The position numbers and the translations under genes were made by a program. From NCBI GenBank assembly GCA_013398615.1, contig VZSR01003798.1, positions 13,093,117 to 13,157,116 on the forward strand: DNA of 64,000 bases. Direction: 5' to 3'. Within the stretch, counting starts at the first letter, position 1. Each line of letters begins with the position of its first letter. Positions 39,461-52,800 of the stretch are shown one piece after another. The notes beneath the pieces are model-generated. The model searched no databases and was not told the DNA's origin. It was given only the letters and a program-made list of their open reading frames with translations. This stretch comes from Brachypodius melanocephalos. Lineage: Eukaryota > Chordata > Aves > Passeriformes > Pycnonotidae.

Positions 39461-41295
39461 ATCTGAACTTCAAGTGATTGAAATCATTTGAGGAAAGGGT
39501 TGATGGATTTGGCACACGATCTGTAAGAGATCCCAGACTGTTCTCAATGCCTCTCCATCCTCATCTTTGGACCCCTGCCTGGTCCTGGGGCTTCACCCAT
39601 GAGACCACATCCCACTGCAGTTTTGATGCACGGAAAAGCAGAACCTTGACAGAACTGAAAAAGCCTCGTTTCACAGACTTACATGTGACTGACAGGAATT
39701 TCAAACCCAAGGATGAAAGCACTGAAGAACCTCTCTGTGCTCCTCTCCACTGCAGCCCAAGGAGCACCATCAGCTGAGGGACGTGCTGACATCAGCTGAC
39801 ACTAAACCTCCATCCCTGGGGCTGCCGCTCCACTGGCACAGGAGCTACAGCCAAACACACCACCAGAGCAGCAGGGCAAGACCCCCACAGCACCTGCAGG
39901 GTATTCCACTGTTTGGAATTCTGACCAGCCCACTCTCAGGGAACCTCACACCAAAGGCAACCAGAGCTCTCCAGCAGGATTTCTGCACTCCAGCCACAAT
40001 TGCCACAGTCCTGCTGCCGAGTCATTGCCAACCATCTGGACCTCCACAGCTGGCAAAGAAAACTAGAAAGAAACAAAGAAAGCCTCAGCCTTGGGATGCT
40101 GGGATGTCACTGTTCTAACCCAGTTCAGCAGGTGACTGTATTTTTTTGTCGCAATGGAAAATTTCAAGGAAGCATTTGATGTCATTAGGAACAGACAGGG
40201 CCAGTTTCCCAGCACAGCTCCAGCTCACACACAGAGCTGTTCCAAGGAGAGCTTGCACCAGGAAATGAGAGATGTGGATGGACACAGAGCATTAGGTCTG
40301 CCTGGGAACAAATGAAAAGTGTAAACATTGCCTGTTCTTCCCATTAAGAAATGGGTATTGGCTTCTGTATAGCTCCTGACCTCATTTCTCACACTTATTT
40401 TTGTGGAGATAAATACATAGATTAAATTTTCATAATAATCTATTATATATTAGAATTGTATGTTTTCACACTTATCAATACAATAATTCTTGGAAACTAA
40501 ATTAACACAGAAAATTTCGTCTGAGTCACTCAAATAAATTACTTCTGGAAATAACTAAAATCTTAATCCACTTGAAATTTCAGGAAATTGAGAAAACCAC
40601 AATGAGAACCTTTATTTTTTTTGCTGTGTTATGCAAGTATCTGAAGATTTGAAGTGTTTGAACAAAGAAACAGTTTCCACAATTTCAAAGCAAGAGATAG
40701 AAGTAAATTAGATTACAGTTCATAATCAAGTCTATATATTAAATATGTATCAGAGGATAAAATGAAGTCATGATGACACAAAACTAGGTACATTTACCAT
40801 AATTTTTCATTTACTGCTTTCCTAGATTACCATTTGAACAAGCTACATATAATCAAACTCCACAGAAATCTGTTCATACAGTATGCCTCTTTAAACCATA
40901 TTTTCTTACAGAAGTGAAAAGTCAAATACCACTGGCTCCCTAGGTTATACATGTACTAGGAGTGCACGTTTCCAGTTAACTGGGCAATGCCCACTAATAA
41001 CGTGCTTTTGAAACAGAGCTAGAGTCCACTGTACTGCCACTTAGGTAATATCATCAACACTTCCATAATCCTATTTTCTGGGATTTATGTTAATGATCTG
41101 CCAGATTTTGCTGCTGGCTGGCAGACACTGTACAAAGTTAAGCATATACACCCACTCAAATGAACCACCAGCTTTCTCAGCCTGTATTCTGTACATGACC
41201 ACAGCCTCAGACAATTCTCTCTCTCAGATGAACAAATCTGAGCACCATAAAAAATAATCTTCCACCATCATATGAAAAAATGTAGAATGACAGAA

Positions 41296-41332
41296 TTCCC
41301 ACTGACTACCATGAAGTCAGTAGTAGGATCAG
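41296..41332. repeat. Diverged palindromic repeat, copy 4
   Basis: TTCCCACTGACTACCATGAA, then GTCAGTAGTAGGATCAG, resembles the TTCCCACTGACTTCAATGGG and AGTAGGATCAG order seen in this ancient repeat. Confidence 0.45.
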
Positions 41333-42305
41333 CTGTGCTGTTTTTATGCAACCCATGACTCCTATTATTGCATTTACTGAAGTTCAGAAAGTCTGCAGAT
41401 CAAAAAAATATTTCCAGTCAGTCAGTCAGCCAGCAAGCATGTGGATATTTTTTGAGACATTTGACAATATGGGTGAGTCCCAGTTTGGGAGTTCTGGTTT
41501 TTAATGGTAGCCTGTAGACCTCACATCTAGCTCCTGGGAGCAGTCAGCATAAAATCCTGAAGTAAGTAGCACTGATTTATTTGCTGCTACGTTTTGAGAC
41601 TTTGATTCTGGAATTGTATTTATGCATACATATTACTTATTACTAGAATGTTAACAATCCCTTATTTATTTGGAATATTTGCCTGACTACAGGGAAGTAC
41701 AGAGGGGGGCAATAATAAAAATTTGAGTGACACTTGGTTTTGTTGTTGGGATGCCGGAAGGCTCAGCTTTTTTCTCTTTTCTTTCTGGTAGATTACTGCA
41801 GAAATTGCAGAGAAGTCACCACAAGTGTTTGAGCTTGCTTTTCGCCTATTTCCATTTGCTGAAGCTCAGAGAGATCAAGTTGATTGTCCAAGGTCACCCA
41901 GAAGCAAATGGCTCCAATAAGGATGACAGCTCTGACTCCCTTCTTTCCTGTTCCTGCAGTTCTTTATGCTGAATCACATGGCAAAGTTAAATCTTCTTCC
42001 TCAAAATCTTGCTCAATTTCTCCCCATTCTTCTGTTTTACATCACTTCACTGCCCTTCTAGAGCTTGCAAACAATATGTGACTCGGTGACCTTTCTTTCT
42101 TCTATTGTATTTCTCAATAAGAAGAATTACTGCATAATTAAACCACATTTTTGAGTATTTATTTAGTTTCTTTTCTTTAAGAGCTGTCCCTTCGCAACAG
42201 CCTTTGAAATTCTGTGAATGAAACACTTTTCTCTACCAGTCAATTTCTTTTGAAAAACACTGTTTCTTCCTGCACTGAATTTATTTTGTTACTGTATTTG
42301 TGACT

Positions 42306-42364
42306 AGTCTAATCTGGACTTCATGATCTTAAGGATCTTTTTCAACCTAAATGATTCTATGATT
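42306..42364 (+). mobile_element. CR1 LINE 3' tail, short
   Basis: GACTTCATGATCTTAAGGAT, then TTTTTCAACCTAAATGATTC and TATGATTG, is the extreme 3' end of a CR1 element with its terminal octamer-like repeat. Only about 60 bases are recognisable. Confidence 0.85.
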
Positions 42365-42628
42365 GCAGAAGACTCAGCTGGGATTAGCAACCAACTTCTA
42401 CACCAAAAAGAACAGAGGCTCTAAACTGTGCTTAAAATTTACCAATTTTATCCGACCCTTGGAAAGACATCTACATTAAAAGACTTCAAGCACTCAGGGA
42501 CAAGATCAGCATCCCACAAAATGGTTACAGCTCACATTCTTAGACTGTGAGCCCATCATCACTTGTATGTAGGTCACAGGTTCCACAGAAGTTTCCACTC
42601 CTCTGTGTATGAACTGATTCCTTCAGAG

Positions 42629-42676
42629 AAGGGTGCACATGGAAAAGGGTGCAGATGGAAATGGATGCACATGGAT
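42629..42676 (+). repeat. 16-bp tandem triplicate
   Basis: Three adjoining units read AAGGGTGCACATGGAA, AAGGGTGCAGATGGAA and ATGGATGCACATGGAT. The third unit is the most diverged, and a decayed partial fourth unit (ATGTGC) may follow. Confidence 0.85.
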
Positions 42677-45600
42677 ATGTGCAGGACCACAACAATAAAC
42701 TAAAAGTAGCAGACAGCAAACCTTGCAGACAACAACTCAGCATAAATATACAACCATTTTAGAAATAAATTCATCCTGATCTGGCCTGTATACATGGGTA
42801 ATCTAGCAATTCAGAAAGCACATCCAGCCCACTCGAACTGTTTCCAAGTTCAGAATAAGTGAGGCAACTCTTGGAAGAAGCAGCAAGGAGCAATTCACAT
42901 CCTTCTATGAGGTAAACTCGTCATTTCAACTAGTGATTTATTAGAAGTATTAAAGGCAAGCTATTAAAATCTCCACTCTTTGGATCTAAAACAAGATCAT
43001 GTTCAGCAGATATTCCACATGCTCAAGAACTTAAATTTGTACAAGCATCTATATATTATCAGAATTCCTGATAATTGTAACCGTATCAACATGAAGTGAA
43101 GGGTTAAAAAAATCCAAAAGGACAGCATATACATATAGCATTACCCTTTTATTTTTGTTACTCTTGGAAAACAAAAAATACCACTCTCTCCATCCTTCAA
43201 GATACTGATAGCTCATATTTCTCTCACATTCAAAAGAGCAGACAAGACTTTCCTTGTCTTAAGAACCAGAGACAAAGGAAATATTTATATGTATGTTGGA
43301 GATACTTAGTGGTTCTTCACAAAACTACTTTGAGAAATCACAGGTGCAAGGTTGACTGCACTGCTGAGCTCCCATTTCCCAAGGCTTCCCAGCCTGAAGA
43401 CAGAATAAGGGATAAACCACCATGAAATACAGTGCATGATGCAGTTCATGCAGAACCCACACCAAGTGTCCTTCCACAAGGACTGGCTCAGGTTGTCAGT
43501 GGGATGCAGGACATTTCCTTCTCCCTAAAGCCTCTCTGGTTTATTTCCACAGGGCATGGGATGCAATCCAGGTGTCTGCCTGAACTGTACTGCAGCACTG
43601 GCATGGGGAGCTGACCATGTGCCTCCCTCTGATTTCACCAGGCAGCCTCCTAAAGTCAGGGCAACTTTTTGCAAAGCATATCTTTGAGATACATCCCTGT
43701 TCTGCATATTAGGTGTCTGTGAAAAGAATGATCAGCTTCCTCTGCTCCCTTGTCCCCTCACACTTGGCTCCTCTTTTTTTCTTGCCAGAAGCTGACCTAC
43801 CAGCCCAACTGTGCAGCTGCAAGGGCCAGGAAGACATTTAATTCCAGAGTATGATATAGTAAAGCATAGCCCTACAGCCTCCATCTGTGGGCAGTAGCAC
43901 ATGCTGCCCTCCAGAGGAAAAAGGCAGAGGGATCAATTATCAAGACATGACTGGGAGGGAGCCAAATTATTCCTACCTAAGGAGGAGTGAACCTCCAGGG
44001 AGCCTCTTGATTCTTCGGTAGACCACAGAGCAAGTCTCATGTCCAAGTCATAAATTAAGCTCTGCAGAAGAGGGGTTGCTTCAGACTCTGGGCGTGGTGT
44101 CAAGTCCTCCTGGGTTAGGGAGAAGGGCCAACAGTCTCCACAGGTCTCAGAAACCAGAAGTGCTAAATACTTTGATTTAAAACCACTAATAATGAAACAT
44201 ATAAACCTTTTGAAGCAAAAGCTCCAGGTCTTACTTGCTGACACAATGCAGTTTCTTCCAAATACCTGAAACAGTTACCAATGCTCTTTGGAATTAACCC
44301 ACTTATTTAAATAAAAAAATTCTAATTTTATAACTTCTAATGATAAGTTCCCTATGCCTTCACATATATGGAAATACTTAATTTATGTAATGCATCATTG
44401 CTTTCCTTAATACATGGATTTTGTGAAACAGTTGGTATCAGACACATTTTGGATGCACAACCTGAAGAGCAGATTTTCACCCTTAATACTAAGAGAAAAT
44501 TATAAACTGCAGTCTATAAAATGATAATGAAATAATCAACTCAACACGGAAAATACTAAGTATTCCAGTGACAAGGTAGGAATTTTCTATAAAATTCCAT
44601 ATTCACTTTGAAAAGTTGTAACATCTGAAATCTGGGGATGCTAAAAACAATCTCAAGTCTCCTTTTTTCCTGAAGTATTATTTTCCTGCAAATGACATCC
44701 TAGTCCTGTAAGAATGACAGGGAGCCATTTGAATGATTCCAGTAAGCATTACAAGCTCACCTTCTGGCTTTTGATTTTGAACATCCACGTCCATTCCATC
44801 TATAATTACTGTGACTGTTTAAAAGCCACACAAATCTACAAGAAATCTAAAGGAAAATTTTTCTGATGTCCTTGAGACTGGAAACACCAACTTTCACATA
44901 TGCTGCCTCTGGGAACTGCACAATTACATCAATTGACATCTCTAAGTTCTCTCTCTAAAATATACTGAGGCTTTGAATGGGCAGTTTGGAGCCCCACTGG
45001 ACCTCTAAATGGCTGGGCCATTTAAATAGTTCTAAAATATGTATTTGCCCAATGGAGTTATTAAGGTGTACTTATAGGTATTTGCTACTCAGGCATGCAT
45101 CACTCATAATGTTTCTAATGAAAAACATCTTTAATAAGTAATTTTATTGTTAGGGTACAGGAGCCACTTCTCAAGCACTCAGCTACATCAGCTTTACTTG
45201 CAAAGTATCAGCCCTAAGAGTTTACCCACCTCTCTTGTTCAAAATAAGCTATGGTTTTGATTCTAGAGTATGCAAGAGATCTTTTATTACATGGATCTGT
45301 TATTTTGGAACCTAACTGCACATGGTCTTGGCTAGATCTGCTGAAGGTGACCCCAAATGAGCTGGGAAGCTGATCCAGACAATCTCCAGAGGTTCCTTCT
45401 GATGTCAGCTGTTCTGTGACTTACAACTGCAGCTCCTGTTTTCTCTCAGATTTCCCCTCATGAGCAGAAGTTTACACTTTGTATCCAAAAACGAACACCT
45501 TGCTCTGAGATCTTGCCAAAACTCCTCATGTACATTGTACTTCAGCATAAATATACATAACAAGTAATTACATCTTCATACCACAGGATTTCAGTAATTT

Positions 45601-48600
45601 GTGATCATTTCATGCAATGTACCACAGAATACTAAACAACAAAACAGTCAAACTTCCATTTTTAGTTTAAGTGCCTCAAATTTGGCAATAAAATTAATTC
45701 TAACATTTCTGAAACCACACAGACTGACTGATGGAACTGCATTGCCAGTTCCTCCAGACAGTAAGTCAGAAACATCTCTGCTGGGTCTCATGTATGTCCT
45801 AACTCCTATAGATTTTATCACCCGTGCTTTCCTGTAACAAAACCTGCCACCAAGGCTTTCCCAGCTGTTTGGACTTGATTTTAAACATCACAATATCTGG
45901 TATTTTTCTTTAAACTACAGACAAAAATAGGACAACATCTAGGTCCATTTTTTAAAGACTTCTTCATTTTCATGGGTACAATGTTTTTAAAAAGTAACTC
46001 CATTAAACGACAAAATGTAGTACATGAGCAAAAATCCCTCCCCAAAATACAATCTTTGAGGCTTCACCGTTTCTGTGTAGTGTTCATGTTTTTCAAGGCT
46101 TTAGTTTGACTATGAATAACACAACTAACTACATGGTAGAACGTGGTGTAAAAACAAGCCTGAAGAAAAAAACTGTTCCTGGAAAAAGGAAAGAAACATA
46201 AGTTTTTGTTCTGACAAGAACTTCTCTCCTTTTCTTTGCAGTGGCACACGGAGCAGGATCTACAGGACATGCATGGACACATACCCTGAATACTTTGCAT
46301 GCTTTCCCCACCCTTAGAGCAGGAAGGCAGCTCTCCAAGCCATGAGCTCATGCAAAGCACACAGTTCTGATTCCAATGCACTCTGGATAAGGAGCACAGC
46401 ACAGACAGCACAGCTCAGGATGCTGAATTTCCCTTCCTGCATCTGCACACTCAGGCTGTGCCCCAGAGGGGCTCACACAGACGCATCTAGAGCCCGTTCC
46501 TGAAACTTTCTACCCAGCAGTTCATCTAACATCATTTCCATGGATTCTTACTAATTGTATTCATTTATAGGTTCAGCTTGTCAATTAAAAATTACATTAT
46601 GTGTGCTACTTTTTTGAATTGCTGAGTGTCTGTTCACCCCTAGAAACATCAGAGGACTTGCAGGTAGCAGGTCTGACATCTCTTCCTGTTTTCTTCTATC
46701 AAGAGACAAAGTTCATGGTCTGTCTTCAACTGTTTTTTCTTTTCAAAAAAAGCCTGATTTTCCATTTACATTTCTAAGGAGATAAACAATATCATTTTTC
46801 CAAATACTTACAGTTCTAGAGGGAAAAATTTAATGTGTGTTGTATAACTTTATGCTGAACTAAACTTTGAAATCAGCCTCAGAATCCTGATTTATCTCTT
46901 TTGTCCTTTAGGATAAAGAAGGATGCAATGGTCTGAATGGGCTCCACATAACACACATAGAAGACAGTATCTGTCCTTCATAAGGGGAGAAATATATCAT
47001 TTGTGTATCTGTCAGTAATAAAATCAGGCATCTTTTCAGTTCTGAGGACTTTCTTTACAGTAGGTAAATCCACTGAATTTAGGAGTTGCAGCTGATCTAT
47101 ATTGTAACAACAAAATCAGCAACTCTGCTGGTGAACTCACCTTCCATTCCCACATCCCTCAGTTCTCCTTTCCTCCACACAGAGCTGTGTTGTTTCACAA
47201 CAGAGCTGCCCATTCTTTCCAGCTTTCCAGGAGTACAGACCAGGAGCCAGCAGTACAAGGAGTCAGGCTTTCACATAACCCACAACATTTCCCTACACTT
47301 CAATTAAACAGATTTGAAAATATGTTGTTATAGAATGGAAGAAAATATCCAATTCAAACGTTTTGAATCGGATTTGTTATAATACATATCTTTTGCTTTC
47401 CTTTTCTCTGAGTTAGATGACACTTCATTAAATAACTGAAATATATCAGCATCGCTGTTTTTTCCATTTTACCAGAGAAGTTACAGACTAAGCCTGGCCA
47501 CCTTAACTCTGTGCTTCTCTTGCCAGCATGCAGACAGGCTTTCTGTACCAGCCCAGCACATTTTATTAATTTTGTTTTTAATTGCACTTGACTCCCTATC
47601 CCTGTTGAGGGGGCAGCACAAAAAGGATGACTGTGTGTATGCAGATGTTTGAGTTTCAGCACTGATCCCTCCCACAGTGACCAAAGGCATCTCTCAGGAT
47701 GAGCTCCCAGCAGCTTCTCTGCCTTCTTTGCAGGTGTTGCTGGGAATTGCCATTCCCACAGCACATCCCAGCCACAGAGGAGCAGCGCCTTCACTGACAC
47801 TGGCCAGAGGAGGAGCTGGGGCCTGCCAGCTCAGCCACACACCCATCAAGCTCCACTTTCCCCAGAAATACAATTTTAGACTGAACTAGTGAAATTGGGA
47901 TTTCTCAAATATTCCACAAACATTTCCAAATGCTAATAAAGACAAAAAAACCGTATCTATGCTATAACTTTCGTTTGGACAAGGAATTTGCTTTTGATAC
48001 AAAACTCCCTACAAGATTCCCTACCAACCATTGTTAGTTCATACTGCCAAGCAATCCCTAAGCATGCAAATGGGATTTCTGCCAAATTCCATTAATCTGG
48101 AAGACACTCTCCTTCAGATAAATTCCATTTAGTTCAGGGGATCAGATCACAGCTAACCTAGAGAACAATATCCCAAAATGCATACACTGTAAATATGGGT
48201 CCTCAACATTGGCTGTTTTCTCTACAAAAATTCATGTTCCCAGCGCATGCACACAAAGCCAACACCATTACAGTACTGCTTTTTGAAGTAATTACACTGT
48301 GTTAAAATGAGGAACACAGCTCTGCATTGAACTTCTTAGTGTATTTCTTGGACTTTTAAAAACAGGCATAAGAAAACAGAAAATTCCCATCACAGTTTAT
48401 AATTTTAAAAATTCAGAACTAATTCATCTTCAAACAATACTTAATTTTTCAGATTGGAATCTTTGTTCTACACAAATTTTTACATAAATTTAAATAACGT
48501 TAATTTTAAAAATATACATTTGTATAAGATGACACATTCTTGTTAGATATGAAGGCCTATGCTCATGAAAAAGAAAGTCTAATGAAATAATGGTTGAAAA

Positions 48601-48647
48601 ACTTTTGCTCAGATATTTTATGCAACAGATAGTCACATAATCACTTG

Positions 48648-48709
48648 GGTGATTGGATGGACTTGATGATCTCAAAGTTCTTTTCCAACCTACTTGATTC
48701 TGTGATTCT
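48648..48709 (+). mobile_element. CR1 LINE 3' tail, short
   Basis: GATTGGATGGACTTGATGAT, then CTTTTCCAACCTACTTGATT and CTGTGATTC, matches the CR1 3' end. It is a severely 5' truncated copy of about 60 bases in the same orientation as the other CR1 pieces. Confidence 0.87.
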
Positions 48710-49797
48710 TCAAAAGAAGACCCAAAGCTTTTGTACCCTAAGGATAAATATTTTCTATGCCACAGAAATCACCATCTATGGAGCTAAAAGAACATTAACA
48801 TTTTTATTTTTTCAATGACTTCCTATGTCCCAAAATGTCTTGCTGACCTGTCCCTTCAGCGCCTGCTTATTTGCAGCAGCCCTGGGCTGGGATGTCTAAG
48901 GCTTGGGAAGGTCACCATGGAACAAGTTTCCTGTGGCTGATTAAAGCCACAGACTGTGTTACATGAACTGTGGCCAAAGCCCACTAAGGTACAGTAATGT
49001 AATTACTGCTGTTACTGAACTCTCACTATGTGGGATATAAATGCAGGAGCCTCTTGGGAGGCAGACTTCCACAAAAAAGATTACCATGAATAATCCTTTA
49101 AAAAAGGTCTTTTAGGAAACAACATATTACTTATTTGTCCTCATGCCAGCTCTGTCTCAAAAACTGACAAGAGGCAATAGTCTCAGAAGCAACGGGCCTG
49201 ATTGCAGCTCACAGAAAAAGAGACAGGAATGAGTTCCCAGCCAAAGAGGAACATTAATGAAGTATCCCTTTGATAATAGCAGGACATGCCTATGATACCC
49301 ATGTTTTCACTACCACTTCAGTCTTATCTCAAGAGATCCAATATCCCAGGCAGTAGAAAAATCCTTTTGAAACTTGGATTTGTTCTTAACAACAGAGTCT
49401 TTTCTTCTTTGAAAACTTAACACCTGCTCTCCAATCTGTATTTGTAATTCAGGCCCCTGGCCTGCATGGCTCTGCTTTGACAGAGAGTGGAGGGATTGCC
49501 TCTGGCATGTACAAGAATATCAATCTTGCTAATATGATTAGGAGCAGCTGTGAAGACAAATGTATACAGATTTTAAGCTGTCTGTGGTGTAGGTGCATAC
49601 ACCAGTTGCCAACATACACAAATCCTCAGGCCATTGTGTTTTCCCGGCAGTTGATGCCCATGCTAACTAGATATAGAACACATGCTGCTTTCACTTGGCC
49701 TTCCAAATTCAATATCCAGCACTAACTGTGACCAATAGCCAATATAAACAGGTGGGCTGATCAGACACATTTCCACTTTCATGTGAATGCCATAAAT

Positions 49798-49868
49798 ATT
49801 TCAATAAGCAATTATGCAATAAGTATTTATTGAAATGTCAGGCTAAATTATTGCAAATTGCAATAATT
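49798..49868. repeat. AT-rich cluster of two inverted repeats
   Basis: The first pair is ATTTCAATAA (49798-49807) and TTATTGAAAT (49827-49836), with a 19-base loop containing ATTATGCAAT. The second is an 11-base arm AATTATTGCAA (49846-49856), a single A, and TTGCAATAATT (49858-49868), a perfect 23-base inverted repeat. The sequence includes ATGCAAT (POU-like) and TTGCAAT (C/EBP-like) words. Confidence 0.8.
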
Positions 49869-52800
49869 CAGTGAATAATTGCCTAATTTAAATGCTGCAA
49901 TAAACACCTTAATATGTATTGCAGTATAGTTTCATAAATCATAAACTGAGCAACCTTTAGAATATATTATATGTGCTATATAAACATGCAGCACCTCCTT
50001 CATATACAAACACTACACAAGCTTGCATACACATAATTAAATGGTGGGGAGAGATTTACCAGTGTATAAATAAGACTAACTTGTTTAGGTTTAGACACAC
50101 GGTTTTAAAATCTGTTTGTGCACAGCTCAGTGAACTAAAAAACATATTTCAGTTCTGACTACTGGTAACTGTTTGTCTCTTTGTAAACACTCCTGTCATT
50201 AAAAAATTTATTAGAGGCACACTTCATCAGAACTAATATCAACATGTAAAAACAAAAGTAAAAATTAATATGTGCAGACAGTTTAGGCAGCATCCATAGA
50301 ACGTGACAAGTCAGATAACCTGATTTTGAATTCCAAAATATTTTTTAAGACCTTGACCATATTTATTGTTATGATTTGAATTTTGCAGGCCTTCAACATC
50401 AACCCACCACTCCTATTATTTCATTTGGAAGCCAACACGTGTTGTCCTCAAGTACTGAAGTAATTTTCTGTAGCAGTAGCAGCAAAAATACAGAATTACT
50501 GCTACTATTAGATAAACCAGAGCTGACTTTACAGAACATTGTGTATCAGAAAAAGGGCCAGAAGCAATCCTGTATTAAAAGATCCTAGCCCCAAAATTTC
50601 CTGAAGAGTAATGCTAAATGTGAGCTGGGGATTTAGCTCCTGCTCTGGGCTATGCAGGCATAGTTTCACGTACAGCACCACGATCCCATTTCCTCTGTCT
50701 CAGCCCCCGAGGCTGATGTTTACTGATGAATTCCCCGTGCCCTGCAGCAGGCAGCACATGAACAAGATTTTCAACCTAAACACCAGCCACTAATACTTGA
50801 TCCAGCTGGGCTTTGTTCTCCTTATAGAATGCACTGAGAATGTTCTGTTTTGCTGTAATTGTAAAGCAGGTAATGGTGAAATGCACTTGGGCTGGGCTGG
50901 ACAAACATGCAGCAAGAGCCTGCCCACTCTACCTGTGGGAATGAGCAACACCTTGCACATCAGCTCCAGGATGTGCCTTTGGGTTTGAAACAGGGAGGAC
51001 TAAGAGATTGTCCATATAAAAGAAGGATAAATCAGAGAGAAAGGGGAGGGAAGAAATTCAATATACCAAGCAAAAAGTAATCCCTATTGCTCTGCAGTAT
51101 CAGATCTAACCATGGTGCTGGAAAACCAACACTTACCAAGGAAATGCTTATAAACAGTCACTAGAGAAAGATAGACTTTTTTAAAGTCTCAGACTCAGTT
51201 ATTCTTTTCATAAATGATGAAAGAAATGACTAGTCTTTCCTTCCAATTATTTTTAAGCTAAACATATATGGTATAAGTGACAGTCAGGCATAAACATCTG
51301 AAAATACTGTAACTATCCAATAAAGGATTAAGAATGCTCAGTAAAGCTGATATGGGTTTTGGATTAAGATCAAAACAAAACCCTCAAAACCAAGCCCAGA
51401 ACCTAACTAATTAAAAGAAAAAGCAAACACTTGACAGCAAGATTGTTAAATAATTGAAAACTCTCTCAAGGAGAATTAAGACCATTTAAACTCAGAAAAG
51501 CAAGTTCTAAATACATAATGAAGCTAAGGATAGACAAATTAGGCTAATCAGCATGTCTTTTTTGACTGTTTTCCCTACTAATGCTCTGTATGTTTACTGA
51601 GATAAAATCAATGGATTTTTATCTTGTGTTTGGCTGCTGAGATTGAGGTTTGATGAATGACAAACAGTGGGAATGGTGTTCTCTCTCCTGCTCTTGGAAC
51701 TCCATGGCAACAGCTGCTCCTGTGGGCAGAAACAGCAGCAAAAGCTCAGCGAGCAGAGCATCCCCTCCAACAGGCTGGCCTCGGTCTGAGGAGGAAACAG
51801 GACCTGAAAAGGATTCTCCTCTTCTACCCTGAATCCAATCCCATCATCTACACCACAACTCAACCTGCCACTCTGTGTGCACACAGATGTACCCATGCTG
51901 TATAAAACCAGAGGAAGAGGAAACTGCCTGATATTTCTGCTTTCCCATGACAGTTTCTGTTCAGAATCTGGCTTTTCTTCTATTCAAATGACTTGGCCAT
52001 GTGTAAGAATCTCTTTGGTATATCGTATTTTATATATTGTATTTTCAGCATGTTTTTCAATCTAATTACAAATACAGTGGAGTCATTCAACTGACATTTT
52101 TCCCAGTTTTTCAAAATCTTTCCTCACAATACCTTTGTTTTGCTGAAAATGAAGAGTGGGATGTCAAAATCATCATCACTTTCTCATTTCACTTCAATGC
52201 TGAAACATCTTATTATACTGAAAATTATAATAATTTTACATCCTACTAATGTTACAATTATATATATATTTAAGTTTTGACAATACTGATCTCAAATAAT
52301 TTGATACTTATATGTTTTGTATTCCTGGAAAATGTTCCCATTTTCAGTTTTTGTTCAAAGTTGGAATGAACACAAGTAGTCAAAATGTTCACACTGCAAC
52401 AACACAATGGGACCCTCTCCCTAAGACGCACAGAGCAGACAAACAAGAAGTTAGATTACAACTCATGCCAACTTTTTACATAAACAATGACCTGTTGTTT
52501 GTTTAAGGATGCTTTGGCTCTTGTCAGTAATGTTAAAGCACCTCATATGCATTGGAGAAAACCCATGAGACACAGAGGGCATTTGAAACTGAATTTTACA
52601 GTCGGGATCCGGACACAGAAAGATTAACTAACTTTCTCAATGCTGGATAGGAAAGCTCTGCCAGCCTGAAATGCAGTTCTGTATCCCACCCTGCCTCCCC
52701 TGAGGATGCCAGTGCCTCATGCCATACCCCCACCAGTCCCAGTTCTCCCAGCTCAGGGCCAGCAGCGCTGCTCTGCCTTTCACCAGATCCGCGGTTGTGC

